Below, one piece after another: positions 56,299 through 64,000 of a stretch of 64,000 nucleotides of DNA. How positions within the stretch are numbered: position 1 is the stretch's first letter; each line of letters starts with the position of its first letter. The stretch is from Torulaspora globosa (taxonomy: Eukaryota > Ascomycota > Saccharomycetes > Saccharomycetales > Saccharomycetaceae). The stretch spans positions 62,001 to 126,000 of the forward strand of contig NC_050728.1 of assembly GCF_014133895.1 (NCBI RefSeq). Reading direction: 5' to 3'. The position numbers were made by a program, and so were the translations under genes. Under the pieces are notes generated by a model. It was not told the DNA's origin, did no database searches, and was given only the letters and a program-made list of their open reading frames with translations.

Positions 56299-56426
56299 GG
56301 TTGTTTGGCCGAGCGGTCTAAGGCGCCTGATTCAAGAGTCGGTTCGATTCTTGTGTGCAGCAAAACTGTGCACCCCGGAATTCTCAGGTATCGTAAGATG
56401 CAAGAGTTCGAATCTCTTAGCAACCA
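56299..56426 (+). tRNA. tRNA-Leu(CAA) with intron
   Basis: The 5' half GGTTGTTTGGCCGAGCGG... and the 3' half ending in AGCAACC pair as a 7-bp acceptor stem, and GTTCGAATC forms the T loop. Both exons match S. cerevisiae tL(CAA). The anticodon CAA is at 56333-56335. An intron of about 46 nt (56337-56382) lies one base after the anticodon, at the canonical place, and is longer than the 32-33 nt in S. cerevisiae. A T7 run at 56430-56436 ends transcription. A long variable arm marks the leucine class. Confidence 0.95.
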
Positions 56427-56534
56427 TAATTTTTTTGTATTTGCAACCTCTTACTGCTTCTGTATCTAGATAAATAAAGCTCTCCCTTGTTGAGCTGATC
56501 AGTCAAATTGATGACAGTGCTGCTATAGTATTTC

Positions 56535-58322
56535 ATGATATTTCAAGTGGTGTTTGCAATAGTACTGTTTCTCCAAGATACGGTAGCTGGACCAGCTACG
56601 GAGGACGAAAAATCGACTCACTTGCTAGATTTCGATATCACAAGCTCTTTCAATGAGGCTGGTAGAAGAATAATCTCAATCAACGATCATGCCAATACTT
56701 ACGGGCCGACCATCAGGGTTAAGGCGGGAGAGGAAATTAACCTTAAAGTACAGAACCATATTTGCACAGCCGAAGAGGCTCTACTAGGCGACCAGGACCT
56801 CTTATGGCGTGAATTCTGCGATACTGCTCTGCATTTCCATGGGCTGGTTCCTATAGGAAATGAAAATGATGGCGTACCTGGACTGGTTCAAGCTGCCATC
56901 AAGACTGGGGATACCTACTGGTATAATTTCACCATACCTGCGAACGCCTGTGGCACGTTTTGGTACCACTCACACTCTAGCGTTCAGTATGGTGACGGCC
57001 TCAGAGGTGTCGTGGTTGTAGAATGCCCTGAGTATGACTCCTTGGCAAGATCAATCGCCAGTAGTGCAGGAATAGACGAGGCTGAAACGCCCGGCCCATT
57101 CGAAATAGATGAAACAGAGACTAGCCGCTCGGGCCTGGCGATAGAGGAGCAAATAATAACTCTCTCCGATTGGTACACCGAGTTTGATCTCGATGTTATG
57201 CGCGATGAAGTTATGGCATATGATGGGACCACTGATCCGCATATAGACGGCTCGCTAATCAATGGTTCCGGGGAACAAGACATGGAGATCACACTCAGAG
57301 AAGATACAGAGGTCATAGTACTGAGAATAATAAATTCCGGCATGTCTGGAACGCAGGTTTTCCACCTCGAGGATCACAAAATGATCATTATGGAAACCGA
57401 TGGGATATTGGTGAAGCCATACGTTGTAGAAACAGTGAGCATGGCGGTGGGGCAGAGGCTCACTGTAATGGTCCATCTGAGTCAAGACGTCATAAACGGC
57501 AATAAGGCTCTGAAAATTGTGAACGGTTGTAACAAGATGATGGGCTACATCACAAAGACAGCCTGGTTTGTGAAACAGAAGGGTGCTAACGCTAAAAATA
57601 ATGCGGAAGTCAACATCAAATATCTCCCTGGGCTCAATAAGCACGAGCTGTATCGCGAACTCGAGCCCCACGACAGCGAAGAAATCACTGGTCTCTGGGG
57701 AGACGACGATATCCAGAGAGTTGAATTGGAATACTCCTACCACTCCGACAAGGAGACCAAGCACAGGTTCCAAACCGGGATGTACAAGGTCAACGGCAAA
57801 GTCTTCGACGAGTACTACGCAGACCCCGTCATCCTGAAAAGTGGCCAGGTGGCGGAGCTCATAATAAATGCCAGAGACCACATGAGACACCCATGGCATC
57901 TCCATGGCCAACCGTTCCAGGTTGTGTCCCTTGGTGCCGGCCGTGAGGGCCCTCTAAGCTTACGCTCCCCCGACACTGCCGCTGGCCGCAGATACCAAGA
58001 GGATCTACAGTTTTGGCGAGACAACAAGCGCACTCCCATGACCAGAGACAGCATCAACATCCCCGGCAACTCCTACGCGGCCCTCAGAATAAAGTCCGAG
58101 TTTGAAGGCAAGTGGCTACTCCATTGTCATGTCGACTGGCACATGGCGAAAGGCCTCGGCGTCGTGCTAGAAATACTCCCCGGCAACGCAACGAACAGCG
58201 CTCAAACTCCTACAGGGAAACCAGAGGCCCCGACGCATCCTACACATCGATTCAAGGTCCTCCTGATCTACTTCCTCGTCATGGTTGCCATCAACGCTGC
58301 TCTCTATAGGCTGCTGATGTGA
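56535..58322 (+). CDS. GMC1: Multicopper oxidase-like membrane protein Gmc1
   Basis: 595 residues (S. cerevisiae YDR506C has 608). A signal peptide (about 1-18) is followed by three cupredoxin domains. The copper ligands are in place: ALHFHGL, FWYHSHSSVQ, HPWHLHGQPFQ and HCHVDWHMAKG. A C-terminal transmembrane segment (KVLLIYFLVMVAINAALYRL) anchors it. It resembles Fet3 but GMC1 is linked to meiotic progression in S. cerevisiae, and its substrate is unknown. Order GIN4-GMC1-PSP1 is conserved. I see the full His/Cys set, so oxidase activity is plausible. Confidence 0.9.
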   Translation: MIFQVVFAIVLFLQDTVAGPATEDEKSTHLLDFDITSSFNEAGRRIISINDHANTYGPTIRVKAGEEINLKVQNHICTAEEALLGDQDLLWREFCDTALHFHGLVPIGNENDGVPGLVQAAIKTGDTYWYNFTIPANACGTFWYHSHSSVQYGDGLRGVVVVECPEYDSLARSIASSAGIDEAETPGPFEIDETETSRSGLAIEEQIITLSDWYTEFDLDVMRDEVMAYDGTTDPHIDGSLINGSGEQDMEITLREDTEVIVLRIINSGMSGTQVFHLEDHKMIIMETDGILVKPYVVETVSMAVGQRLTVMVHLSQDVINGNKALKIVNGCNKMMGYITKTAWFVKQKGANAKNNAEVNIKYLPGLNKHELYRELEPHDSEEITGLWGDDDIQRVELEYSYHSDKETKHRFQTGMYKVNGKVFDEYYADPVILKSGQVAELIINARDHMRHPWHLHGQPFQVVSLGAGREGPLSLRSPDTAAGRRYQEDLQFWRDNKRTPMTRDSINIPGNSYAALRIKSEFEGKWLLHCHVDWHMAKGLGVVLEILPGNATNSAQTPTGKPEAPTHPTHRFKVLLIYFLVMVAINAALYRLLM

Positions 58323-58631
58323 AATATCAAATCACGTGACGCTTTTCTTTTCGGTCCCCGCGAAAAGTTTGTCGGGGCAAGCAGGGGGACTAGCCATAGC
58401 AGCTAAGAAAGGTTCACAAGGGGCTCAGTATAAGAAGGGTCGTCAAGTTGGTAGATGAACTATCGATGAGCAGTTAGCAAATTCTGGAGTCCTGTTTGCA
58501 AAGATCTCGTGCGAAATTTCCTATTAACCATTTGTATTGCTGGAATCTTATACATTTTTTGATACAATTTTTGATACAGGGCTAAGTTATAGATTTGGGC
58601 TTTCGACGTTCGTTCATTTGCGATAATTACG
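58323..58631 (+). promoter_or_regulatory. PSP1 upstream region with a Cbf1-type palindrome
   Basis: 309 bp. TCACGTGA at 58332-58339 directly after the GMC1 stop is an 8-bp E-box palindrome. A tacattttttgatacaattt stretch with two ttttgataca copies (58555-58580) precedes the start. No gene. Confidence 0.4.
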
Positions 58632-60959
58632 ATGACTGCCGAGCTTCCTTCGATCAATAGTACAACAAGCATCTCGGATAATGTTGACCTGAGGAACTAC
58701 TATGACAACCTGTTGTTCAAAAACGGCAGTGGCAAATCACTCACGGACTTGCCTAGGAAGGCGGCAGCCGCCGCCTCCGGCGTGCCACCTTCGGGGAAGA
58801 GCGCTCACGCTTTGAGCAACGAAGTTATGGCAGGCAGCGAGGCCGGGAACAACGAAAAGGGTGAGAAAAAGATTGATTTTATAACCGGTTTCGAGAATGC
58901 GCATGGAATGCGGTCTGTCGCAGCTCATGGACCGCCTTTCACGTCTTTGCAGATGACGCCATCGAACTCCGAGCCTATACCGCTTTCGGCGACGCCGCCG
59001 CTGATGTCTTCGCATGGTTTGTTACGTCCTTCACAGCAGAGCTTCTTTAATGTTTCCAATCAGACCCCAGTGGTATACCAGTCTAGTGAGCCTGCAAACG
59101 TCCTGCCGTTCTCGTTTAATTTTGATAGAAATAATGAACAACAGGCCTACTACTCGAACAACCTGGCCCAAGGTTTTACGTCAAACTCAATGATGCCACC
59201 TATGGGCTCTTCTCAGACACAGTTTGTGGAGCAGCAACAGGCAAATTTGCAAGGCGATCTGCTGTTGCCTCAAGGTCAGTTCCATTCTCAGCAGCCGCAT
59301 TCCGGGACAAGGAGATCGTCTTACATCTCAGATACACTAATACATGGTCATCTGGGGTCGCTTCCAAACCCAGAGACTGTGAGTGCGATGAATGGCCAGG
59401 TGATGAAACCCGCTGGCTTTTCAGCTTCTGCAAGTGAGATGGCTCCGCCAACTACAGCACCCGCTGCACCATATAAGAATATGATACCCCAGCATTATCC
59501 TCCTCGGAGAAATACGCAACCAGTAAGCTCCATAGGATCTTCTACGATGCCTTTTAGCCCACCACATCTAGCCAACAGCAACGTGAGAAACAGATACTTG
59601 AGCCATTCGAAGCAGCAACAGCAGCCACATCACGCAAAACCACTTGCAAGAGAAGATTCGAAGGGAGAGGTGCTTTTGGAGAACGGGTTACTTCTTGTCA
59701 ATGCACATCAAATTGTTTCTTCTCCTGATCTGCAGGCGCTTTACGCGGATTGTGGTGGAAATTATTTCTCAAGCCGCCAAGTCTACGAATTTGCCGACCG
59801 CATTAAATCAATGATGCGACCTACCAATGGCTCTTATGAAAGCAAGAAATCTCAGGCGATCGCCAAATTTTTAACATTTTTGAAAAGCTGTAACTTGAAC
59901 TATAATCCTCAATCCGATGCGTTCATGTCGGAGAAGCGGTTCTCGAAGAGCCCCATTGAGCGCAAGGCAGGCCTACCTGAGGACAGCAACCATGGTGGGA
60001 AGCAAAGCCCCCCCGAGAAAAGGTCCGGTTCCACTTCGTCATACTTGCACTACAAGCCGCTTGTGCTAGTGGCTCTGAAGAACGGTAAATTAGAATTGCT
60101 GTCAACCCCGCAAAACACCAACATTTTAATGAAGCGGGACGATTTGGTCATTATCGATGGTGACCGTGGGAAAGATCTCGCGCTTGTCGTTGAGCCCTCC
60201 GTGGATCTCGACTTGGCATTGTTCATCAATTTTTTGAAGAAGAAAATCCATTTCGATTCGTTGATCACAACTAAATCCCAGCATCATGCAAACGGCACGT
60301 TTATCGAGGCACTGATAGATTCTACCAAGGGCCAAAACGAGATACTGAACTCCAAACTGTATGACGTGATAGAGCTTACTCAGTTGATAGTTCCTTCAAA
60401 GCAGGTTCTTCGGTTTGCCACCCCTTGGGAGGTCACAACCAATCTTCACAACAAGTTCCAGGATGAACTGAAAGCTCTCCACATTGCACAACTCAAGCTC
60501 AAGTCTCTGAACAGCGGGTTCTCGCACCACCACCACAGCGTCATGAGCAACGGCGCGGCGCCTGCTGGACAACCAGCGAACCGGCCGCAGTTGAATATCA
60601 AGATCCTCAACGCGGAGTTCCAATTCGACAGAAAAAAATTGACTTTCTACTACGTGTGCGAGGAGAGAAACGACTTCAGGGAGCTAATCAAGGAACTGTT
60701 CAAGTTCTACAAGACGAGAATCTGGCTATGCGCGATTCCCAACAACCTGGGGATTGACGCCAAGTACTACGACGCGCAGCGCAAGGAGCTCAAGATGTAC
60801 CAAGACATGATGCAACACTACGCGACCGACGATCTCGCGGACGCCAACGCGCAGCAAGGCGGCGGCTTCATCATCGCGCCTCCGCTGAACAAGATAGAGC
60901 TGGACAACTTCCAAATTGGCGTGTACAACGAGCTAGTCGACGAATTGTTTAGTTCGTAA
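58632..60959 (+). CDS. PSP1: Psp1-family low-complexity protein
   Basis: 775 residues (S. cerevisiae Psp1 has 841). The first 450 residues are Ser/Asn/Gln/Pro-rich and disordered, with a short conserved patch at about 340-430 (GEVLLENGLLLVNAHQIVSS; FADRIKSMMRPTNGSYESKK). The PSP1 domain fills about 480-775: LVLVALKNGKLELLS, IDGDRGKDLALVVEPSVDLD, FQFDRKKLTFYYVCEERNDF and RELIKELFKFYKTRIWLC. PSP1 in high copy suppresses DNA polymerase alpha mutants; its relative YLR177W lies beside TFS1 in the sister region, as this gene does here. Confidence 0.92.
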   Translation: MTAELPSINSTTSISDNVDLRNYYDNLLFKNGSGKSLTDLPRKAAAAASGVPPSGKSAHALSNEVMAGSEAGNNEKGEKKIDFITGFENAHGMRSVAAHGPPFTSLQMTPSNSEPIPLSATPPLMSSHGLLRPSQQSFFNVSNQTPVVYQSSEPANVLPFSFNFDRNNEQQAYYSNNLAQGFTSNSMMPPMGSSQTQFVEQQQANLQGDLLLPQGQFHSQQPHSGTRRSSYISDTLIHGHLGSLPNPETVSAMNGQVMKPAGFSASASEMAPPTTAPAAPYKNMIPQHYPPRRNTQPVSSIGSSTMPFSPPHLANSNVRNRYLSHSKQQQQPHHAKPLAREDSKGEVLLENGLLLVNAHQIVSSPDLQALYADCGGNYFSSRQVYEFADRIKSMMRPTNGSYESKKSQAIAKFLTFLKSCNLNYNPQSDAFMSEKRFSKSPIERKAGLPEDSNHGGKQSPPEKRSGSTSSYLHYKPLVLVALKNGKLELLSTPQNTNILMKRDDLVIIDGDRGKDLALVVEPSVDLDLALFINFLKKKIHFDSLITTKSQHHANGTFIEALIDSTKGQNEILNSKLYDVIELTQLIVPSKQVLRFATPWEVTTNLHNKFQDELKALHIAQLKLKSLNSGFSHHHHSVMSNGAAPAGQPANRPQLNIKILNAEFQFDRKKLTFYYVCEERNDFRELIKELFKFYKTRIWLCAIPNNLGIDAKYYDAQRKELKMYQDMMQHYATDDLADANAQQGGGFIIAPPLNKIELDNFQIGVYNELVDELFSS

Positions 60960-60970
60960 ATAATAAGTAT

Positions 60971-61609
60971 TCATTTGTGCTCTGCAAAGAAGAAGTTCGC
61001 AGCGATGGGCTGCAGCCCGTTCTCGCTCGCCCACCTGTGGACGCCCGTGGCGGGCGTCCCGTACCCCCAGTTGGGGCGGTCCGCGATCCGGGTGAACTGG
61101 CTGCTTGTTGCGCCCTGCGGCTGCTTCAGCAGCAGAAACACGTACCGGTGCTTGCCGGTGCCCCTAGGGGGCGCCGGCCCCATGTACGGCTGCAACACCG
61201 TGCCGTTCCCGACCGCGGCGCACACAAACTGCGGTTCCACATGGCCCGTCCCCGCGGTCTGCGACCTGTCGAGGATTCTTATATCCGCCTCCACGTAGTG
61301 ACAGTACTCCGACCACTTCTTGTCCGTTCTCGACGGCGCGTCCGGGTCGGTCACCACCAGCGTGAACAGGTCGCTGTCGGTGATCCGCGGAGCACCCCGC
61401 TCGGGGTTAAGGTTGAACTGCACCGACGGCTTTGACTGCGCCTTGTCGACGGCCAGAGTGTTGCCCATTGCCACGGGGGCGTCACTTGAGTACTGCACCG
61501 CCAGTACCCCCCACGGCTTGAACTCGCCGTCTTTCAGGACATCCTTCAGAATCTCATGCTTGGCCAGCGCCTCGCTTGTCGCGCCCGTAAAGCTGAACGC
61601 GGAAGCCAT
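60971..61609 (-). CDS. TFS1: Tfs1, PEBP-family carboxypeptidase Y inhibitor
   Basis: 212 residues from ATG 61609 (MASAFSFTGATSEALAKHEI); the frame is open upstream only from a TTG. The phosphatidylethanolamine-binding fold is clear: LVVTDPDAPSRTDKKWSEYC (ligand-pocket DPDAPSR), YMGPAPPRGTGKHRYVFLL, and WGYGTPATGVHRWASENGL. S. cerevisiae Tfs1 (YLR178C, 219 residues) inhibits carboxypeptidase Y and also restrains the Ras-GAP Ira2. Neighbours PSP1-like and SAM1 are the same as around YLR177W-YLR180W. Stop codons of PSP1 and TFS1 are 11 bp apart. Confidence 0.94.
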   Translation of the reverse strand: MASAFSFTGATSEALAKHEILKDVLKDGEFKPWGVLAVQYSSDAPVAMGNTLAVDKAQSKPSVQFNLNPERGAPRITDSDLFTLVVTDPDAPSRTDKKWSEYCHYVEADIRILDRSQTAGTGHVEPQFVCAAVGNGTVLQPYMGPAPPRGTGKHRYVFLLLKQPQGATSSQFTRIADRPNWGYGTPATGVHRWASENGLQPIAANFFFAEHK

Positions 61610-61716
61610 CTTGCCGCCTTGTCCGCTGCGGCCCGTAACCGGCTGCGGCGGCGTCTCCTTATATACGTGCCGGCCAACAAAATAGCAAAACCTCCCCGAT
61701 CGCAAAGACAGGTAGA

Positions 61717-61824
61717 ATGTCCCGCCTGCGCCTGCTGATCGAGTACCTTCGCAAGTACACCGCGCACTACGTTCCGCTGGCAGCGGCGGTCCTGGTCGCC
61801 GTCGCGAGCGGGCAGCGCGCGTAG
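61717..61824 (+). CDS. Possible 35-residue membrane micro-ORF upstream of TFS1
   Basis: ATG 61717 to TAG 61822: a basic, aromatic start (MSRLRLLIEYLRKYTAHY) is followed by one short hydrophobic stretch (VPLAAAVLVAVASG) and a basic end. It begins 107 bp from the TFS1 ATG, divergently, and stops about 40 bp before the WHO-C element. The look is that of a tail-anchored or mitochondrial micro-protein. The region is GC-rich, which makes chance frames longer, and I know no homologue. Confidence 0.25.
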   Translation: MSRLRLLIEYLRKYTAHYVPLAAAVLVAVASGQRA

Positions 61825-61884
61825 ATCGCCTGATCTTCTCAAACGACGTGAAAGTAAGTTTACTTTAGTCATAATAAAAGTCAC

Positions 61885-61993
61885 CTACAAAGTGTTGGTG
61901 GCTCTGAAGTCTGCCAAGGCAACGGCAATTCTCTTGGACATGGTCTTTTCGCCCTCTCTGACCCAGGCTCTTGGGTCAAAAAGTACTTCTTGT
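61885..61993 (-). pseudogene. FBA1: FBA1 3' coding fragment in WHO-C
   Basis: On the minus strand, after a one-base frame error near 61975, it reads the aldolase end: REGEKTMSKRIAVALADF and TNTL-stop (TAG at 61887-61885). About 35 codons, shorter than the 45 in WHO-B, and joined to endonuclease sequence at the NKKYF codons. The stop is TAG rather than TAA as in WHO-B, so the two FBA1 tails have diverged. Confidence 0.88.
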
Positions 61994-63149
61994 TAATTCG
62001 TCAAAGTCTCTGTCCCTGAGGTACACCAATTTCTGGTTTCGCTTCGTTTCACAAGAGCATCTGTTCAGGATCGATCTGAGTGTTTCATGATTTGTCCCAC
62101 TATACAAGTGGAGAATCCATATATCACGCTCGTTTAATCCATTACGCTCATTAGACTTAGCGCCACGGAAATTGGTGGAGACAGTCAAACCAAGAGAACG
62201 ACATGAAGTCTATACCGTCTCGCAATAGCCATCAGAATCTATTAAGCCTGCGAGAAAAGCTTCACGCACCACTATTTGCTCTGTTCGCATGAATAGAGGA
62301 ACGCTCTTGGGCCATTTTTTTTTTCCATTTCCCAGGAATCTTAGTCCTTCGAGAAACTTAACTAGCGGGTTGTTTTTGTTCAAATTACGTACCGCGCCAT
62401 TATAGGTGTGAAGGTATCCTGTTGCCTTAAAGCCCTCCCGAAGCTCGATTCTGAGACTCATACCCCAAACTTTTGCATTCTCCCGAAGTCTGGTGTTGAC
62501 ATCGTCATCTTCAGAGTGCAAAGCGAAGGCTGCTCCTTTTCTGTAACCATCACCAATCCAGAACCTTAACAACCATGCCATGGCTTCAAGCTGCCCTGCA
62601 GTAATTTTCCTTTCGAAACATTGTTCCAAGCATGGCCCAAGACAGGTATCTCTATCGATATAGGTTGCAAAATCATACTAGAAGTAGCCGGACAAGTCGT
62701 CTGCCTCACATTGCCAATTAAAGCATCTTCCGTCGCTCCGCAGTACCATTGGCTACGGAATCGTCTCGATTTTTCCTTGATGATCTTGATAATTCGACCA
62801 TCCGTTGTTTGATGATCAGCCAGCTGAGACACGGAAACCTCCACGCCCTTTCTTGGCTATCTGGATCCTCTGTTTCGTCCTCAAAGTCAGTTGTTGTCTC
62901 TTGGAACATGTCATTTCGATTATGCCCCACCGAGGGATCTTGCAAGGGATCTTGCAAGTGTGCGTGGTTGGTCTTTTGTCGAATTGTGACCAAATCATGG
63001 TCACCTCTTAACACAGCCTCGACTTTTGCCGCACCTCCATGAGATGTCAGAACTTCATCGCCAACTTTGATGTTTCAATTGGCACAGCCAACCTTTGTAC
63101 CTGGTACCAAACCACCAATGAACGGTGGTTCACCGCTGATGCTCTGCAT
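61994..63149 (-). pseudogene. WHO-C endonuclease remnant
   Basis: Starts at ATG 63149 (MQSISGEPPFIGGLVPGTKV) and is soon broken by a deletion of about 20 nt relative to A and B. DHDLVTIRQKTNHAHLQDP follows with a 12-nt tandem duplication (agatcccttgca, near 62940). The 11-nt deletion and the second frame error seen in WHO-B are both present. The LAGLIDADG part keeps LLRFWIGDG and LAGLIDSDG, then an about 60-nt deletion after the second motif breaks it. The last recognisable piece is CSCETKRNQKLVYLRDRDFD before the FBA1 join. No zinc finger. Confidence 0.83.
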
Positions 63150-63423
63150 TGAGACGAAATCAGTCGCTCTTTTACACACCACAGGGATGGTGCAATGTAG
63201 TGGTACGTTGATTCAATTGGGGCTACGAAGACGGATGGTGCCAAAGAGACGAGTGATTGATGAAGAGGTTAGTTTATCGGTAAGATGAGAGGAAGGATGG
63301 GTGTAGCCAAGACACCCATAACTTTTACCCGAACATCCTCAAGCTTTGCACGTTTCAACCACTTATCGGGCCTCGCGCTGCCGACGACGTACTGAGGCAG
63401 CAGGTGCTGGCCGCCAGCTTCCG

Positions 63424-63450
63424 CCACAGTTCAGCGGCGTCGCCACAGTT
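63424..63450 (-). promoter_or_regulatory. Two Met31/Met32-type sites upstream of the SAM synthetase gene
   Basis: CCACAGTT at 63424-63431 and 63443-63450, i.e. AACTGTGG on the minus strand, the core bound by Met31/Met32 in sulfur-amino-acid genes. They lie 210-240 bp before the ATG at 63661. A tatatata-like box (tatatatagcg) is at 63575-63585. Confidence 0.6.
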
Positions 63451-63660
63451 GTGAAAAATTTGGTATACGATCGTAAAGCTGACTTCTCTGGCTAGTGGCA
63501 GCTGCAGCGCAAGCGGTGGTAAAAGAGCACATGGAACACAACCACGTTGGCCAATGCATCGGCCGCGAGAAGCAGTATATATAGCGAAGAGAACGCTAGT
63601 GTAGTGCGTGTGTAACGGCCAGATTAGAAGCAGCAGTGAACCAACTGAGCTACACAGGCA

Positions 63661-64000
63661 ATGGCAGGCACTTTCCTTTTCACTTCAGAGTCCGTGGGTG
63701 AGGGCCACCCAGACAAGATCTGCGACCAGGTGTCGGATGCGATCCTGGACGCGTGTCTCGCGGAGGACCCGCTGTCCAAGGTTGCGTGCGAGACGGCAGC
63801 CAAGACCGGTATGATCATGGTGTTCGGCGAGATCACGACGCGCGCAAAGCTCGACTACCAGAAGATCGTCAGAGAGACGATCAAGAAGATCGGGTACGAC
63901 TCGTCGGACAAGGGGTTCGACTACAAGACGTGCAACGTGCTGGTGGCCGTGGAGCAGCAGTCGCCGGACATCGCGCAGGGCCTGCACTACGAAAAGGCGA
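63661..64000 (+). CDS. SAM2: S-adenosylmethionine synthetase, N-terminal part (cut by window edge)
   Basis: The first 113 residues are present and the frame is open to the right edge. [20 protein letters not shown] is the ATP/Met-binding start of MAT enzymes, and [20 protein letters not shown] and [16 protein letters not shown] follow in register with yeast Sam1/Sam2. It makes S-adenosylmethionine from methionine and ATP. S. cerevisiae has SAM1 (YLR180W) and SAM2 (YDR502C), both next to the relatives of TFS1 and PSP1 found here; this is the single ancestor of both. Met31/32-type sites lie upstream. Confidence 0.96.
   Translation, partial: MAGTFLFTSESVGEGHPDKICDQVSDAILDACLAEDPLSKVACETAAKTGMIMVFGEITTRAKLDYQKIVRETIKKIGYDSSDKGFDYKTCNVLVAVEQQSPDIAQGLHYEKA

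Larger units (their letters stand above)
61862..63385 (-). mobile_element. WHO-C: degraded WHO element with FBA1 3' end
   Basis: Minus-strand order: upstream flank with gataagtg-ttgaaa-tgcaa words shared with WHO-B (63385-63290), TATA-like gtgtaaaagagcgactgatt, endonuclease remnant (63149-61994), FBA1 3' coding end (61993-61885) and about 25 bp of FBA1 3' flank (tattatgactaaa). Over the middle of the gene it is nearly identical to WHO-B (for example 62680-62800). It lacks the zinc-finger region and part of the LAGLIDADG core. It sits between TFS1 and the SAM synthetase gene. Confidence 0.78.

Noticed and set aside
57255..57911. 218-codon minus-strand frame
   Set aside because: Antisense shadow of the multicopper oxidase gene GMC1; its sequence is the complement of conserved copper-site codons.

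Overview
This window is a gene-dense stretch of a budding yeast chromosome from a species that did not go through the whole-genome duplication (family Saccharomycetaceae). The genes have no introns, CTG reads as leucine in conserved proteins (for example in the SAM synthetase start), and the order interleaves what are two sister regions in Saccharomyces cerevisiae: the left arm of chromosome III (YCL048 to YCL024) and the right end of chromosome IV (YDR524 to YDR502, with the YLR177-180 sister block at the right edge). The presence of degraded WHO elements (HO-endonuclease relatives carrying FBA1 3' ends) points to Torulaspora first and Lachancea second; I cannot name the species.

Layout. 1-16 kb: end of AGE1, sporulation genes SPS1 and SPS2, URC2, POF1, then a minus-strand run of secretory and mitochondrial genes (FPR2, EMC1, MGR1, PDI1, GRH1). 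16-27 kb: glucokinase GLK1/EMI2, GID7, ATG22, SRO9/SLF1, GFD2. 30-44 kb: a GPI cell-wall protein, glutaredoxin GRX1/2, LSB5, MXR2, EMI1, STE50, RRP7, SDH7, HIS4, BIK1, the prion-like RNQ1 and a PRY-type CAP protein. 45-64 kb: FUS1, FRM2, AGP1/GNP1, SMT3, GIN4/KCC4, a remnant LTR element beside an intron-bearing tRNA-Leu(CAA), GMC1, PSP1, TFS1 and the start of the SAM synthetase gene.

The conserved order is broken in a few places, and that is where the interest lies. Three WHO-like remnants sit between old neighbours: WHO-A (GLK1/GID7), WHO-B (GFD2/GRX) and WHO-C (TFS1/SAM). B and C end in pieces of the fructose-bisphosphate aldolase gene FBA1, although no FBA1 gene is in the window. The left edge of B looks like a second FBA1 stop-codon region fused to the end of GFD2. 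B and C share an 11-nt deletion that A lacks, so a broken copy was itself duplicated. A GPI protein gene and a PRY gene are other lineage-specific insertions.

Several promoters carry readable sites that fit the genes they serve: a middle-sporulation element at SPS1, a UPR element at PDI1, six Rgt1-type sites at glucokinase, a Gcn4 site at HIS4, pheromone elements at FUS1, MluI cell-cycle boxes at GIN4 and Met31/32 cores at the SAM gene. Where the longest open frame begins at a non-ATG codon I moved the start to the first sensible ATG.
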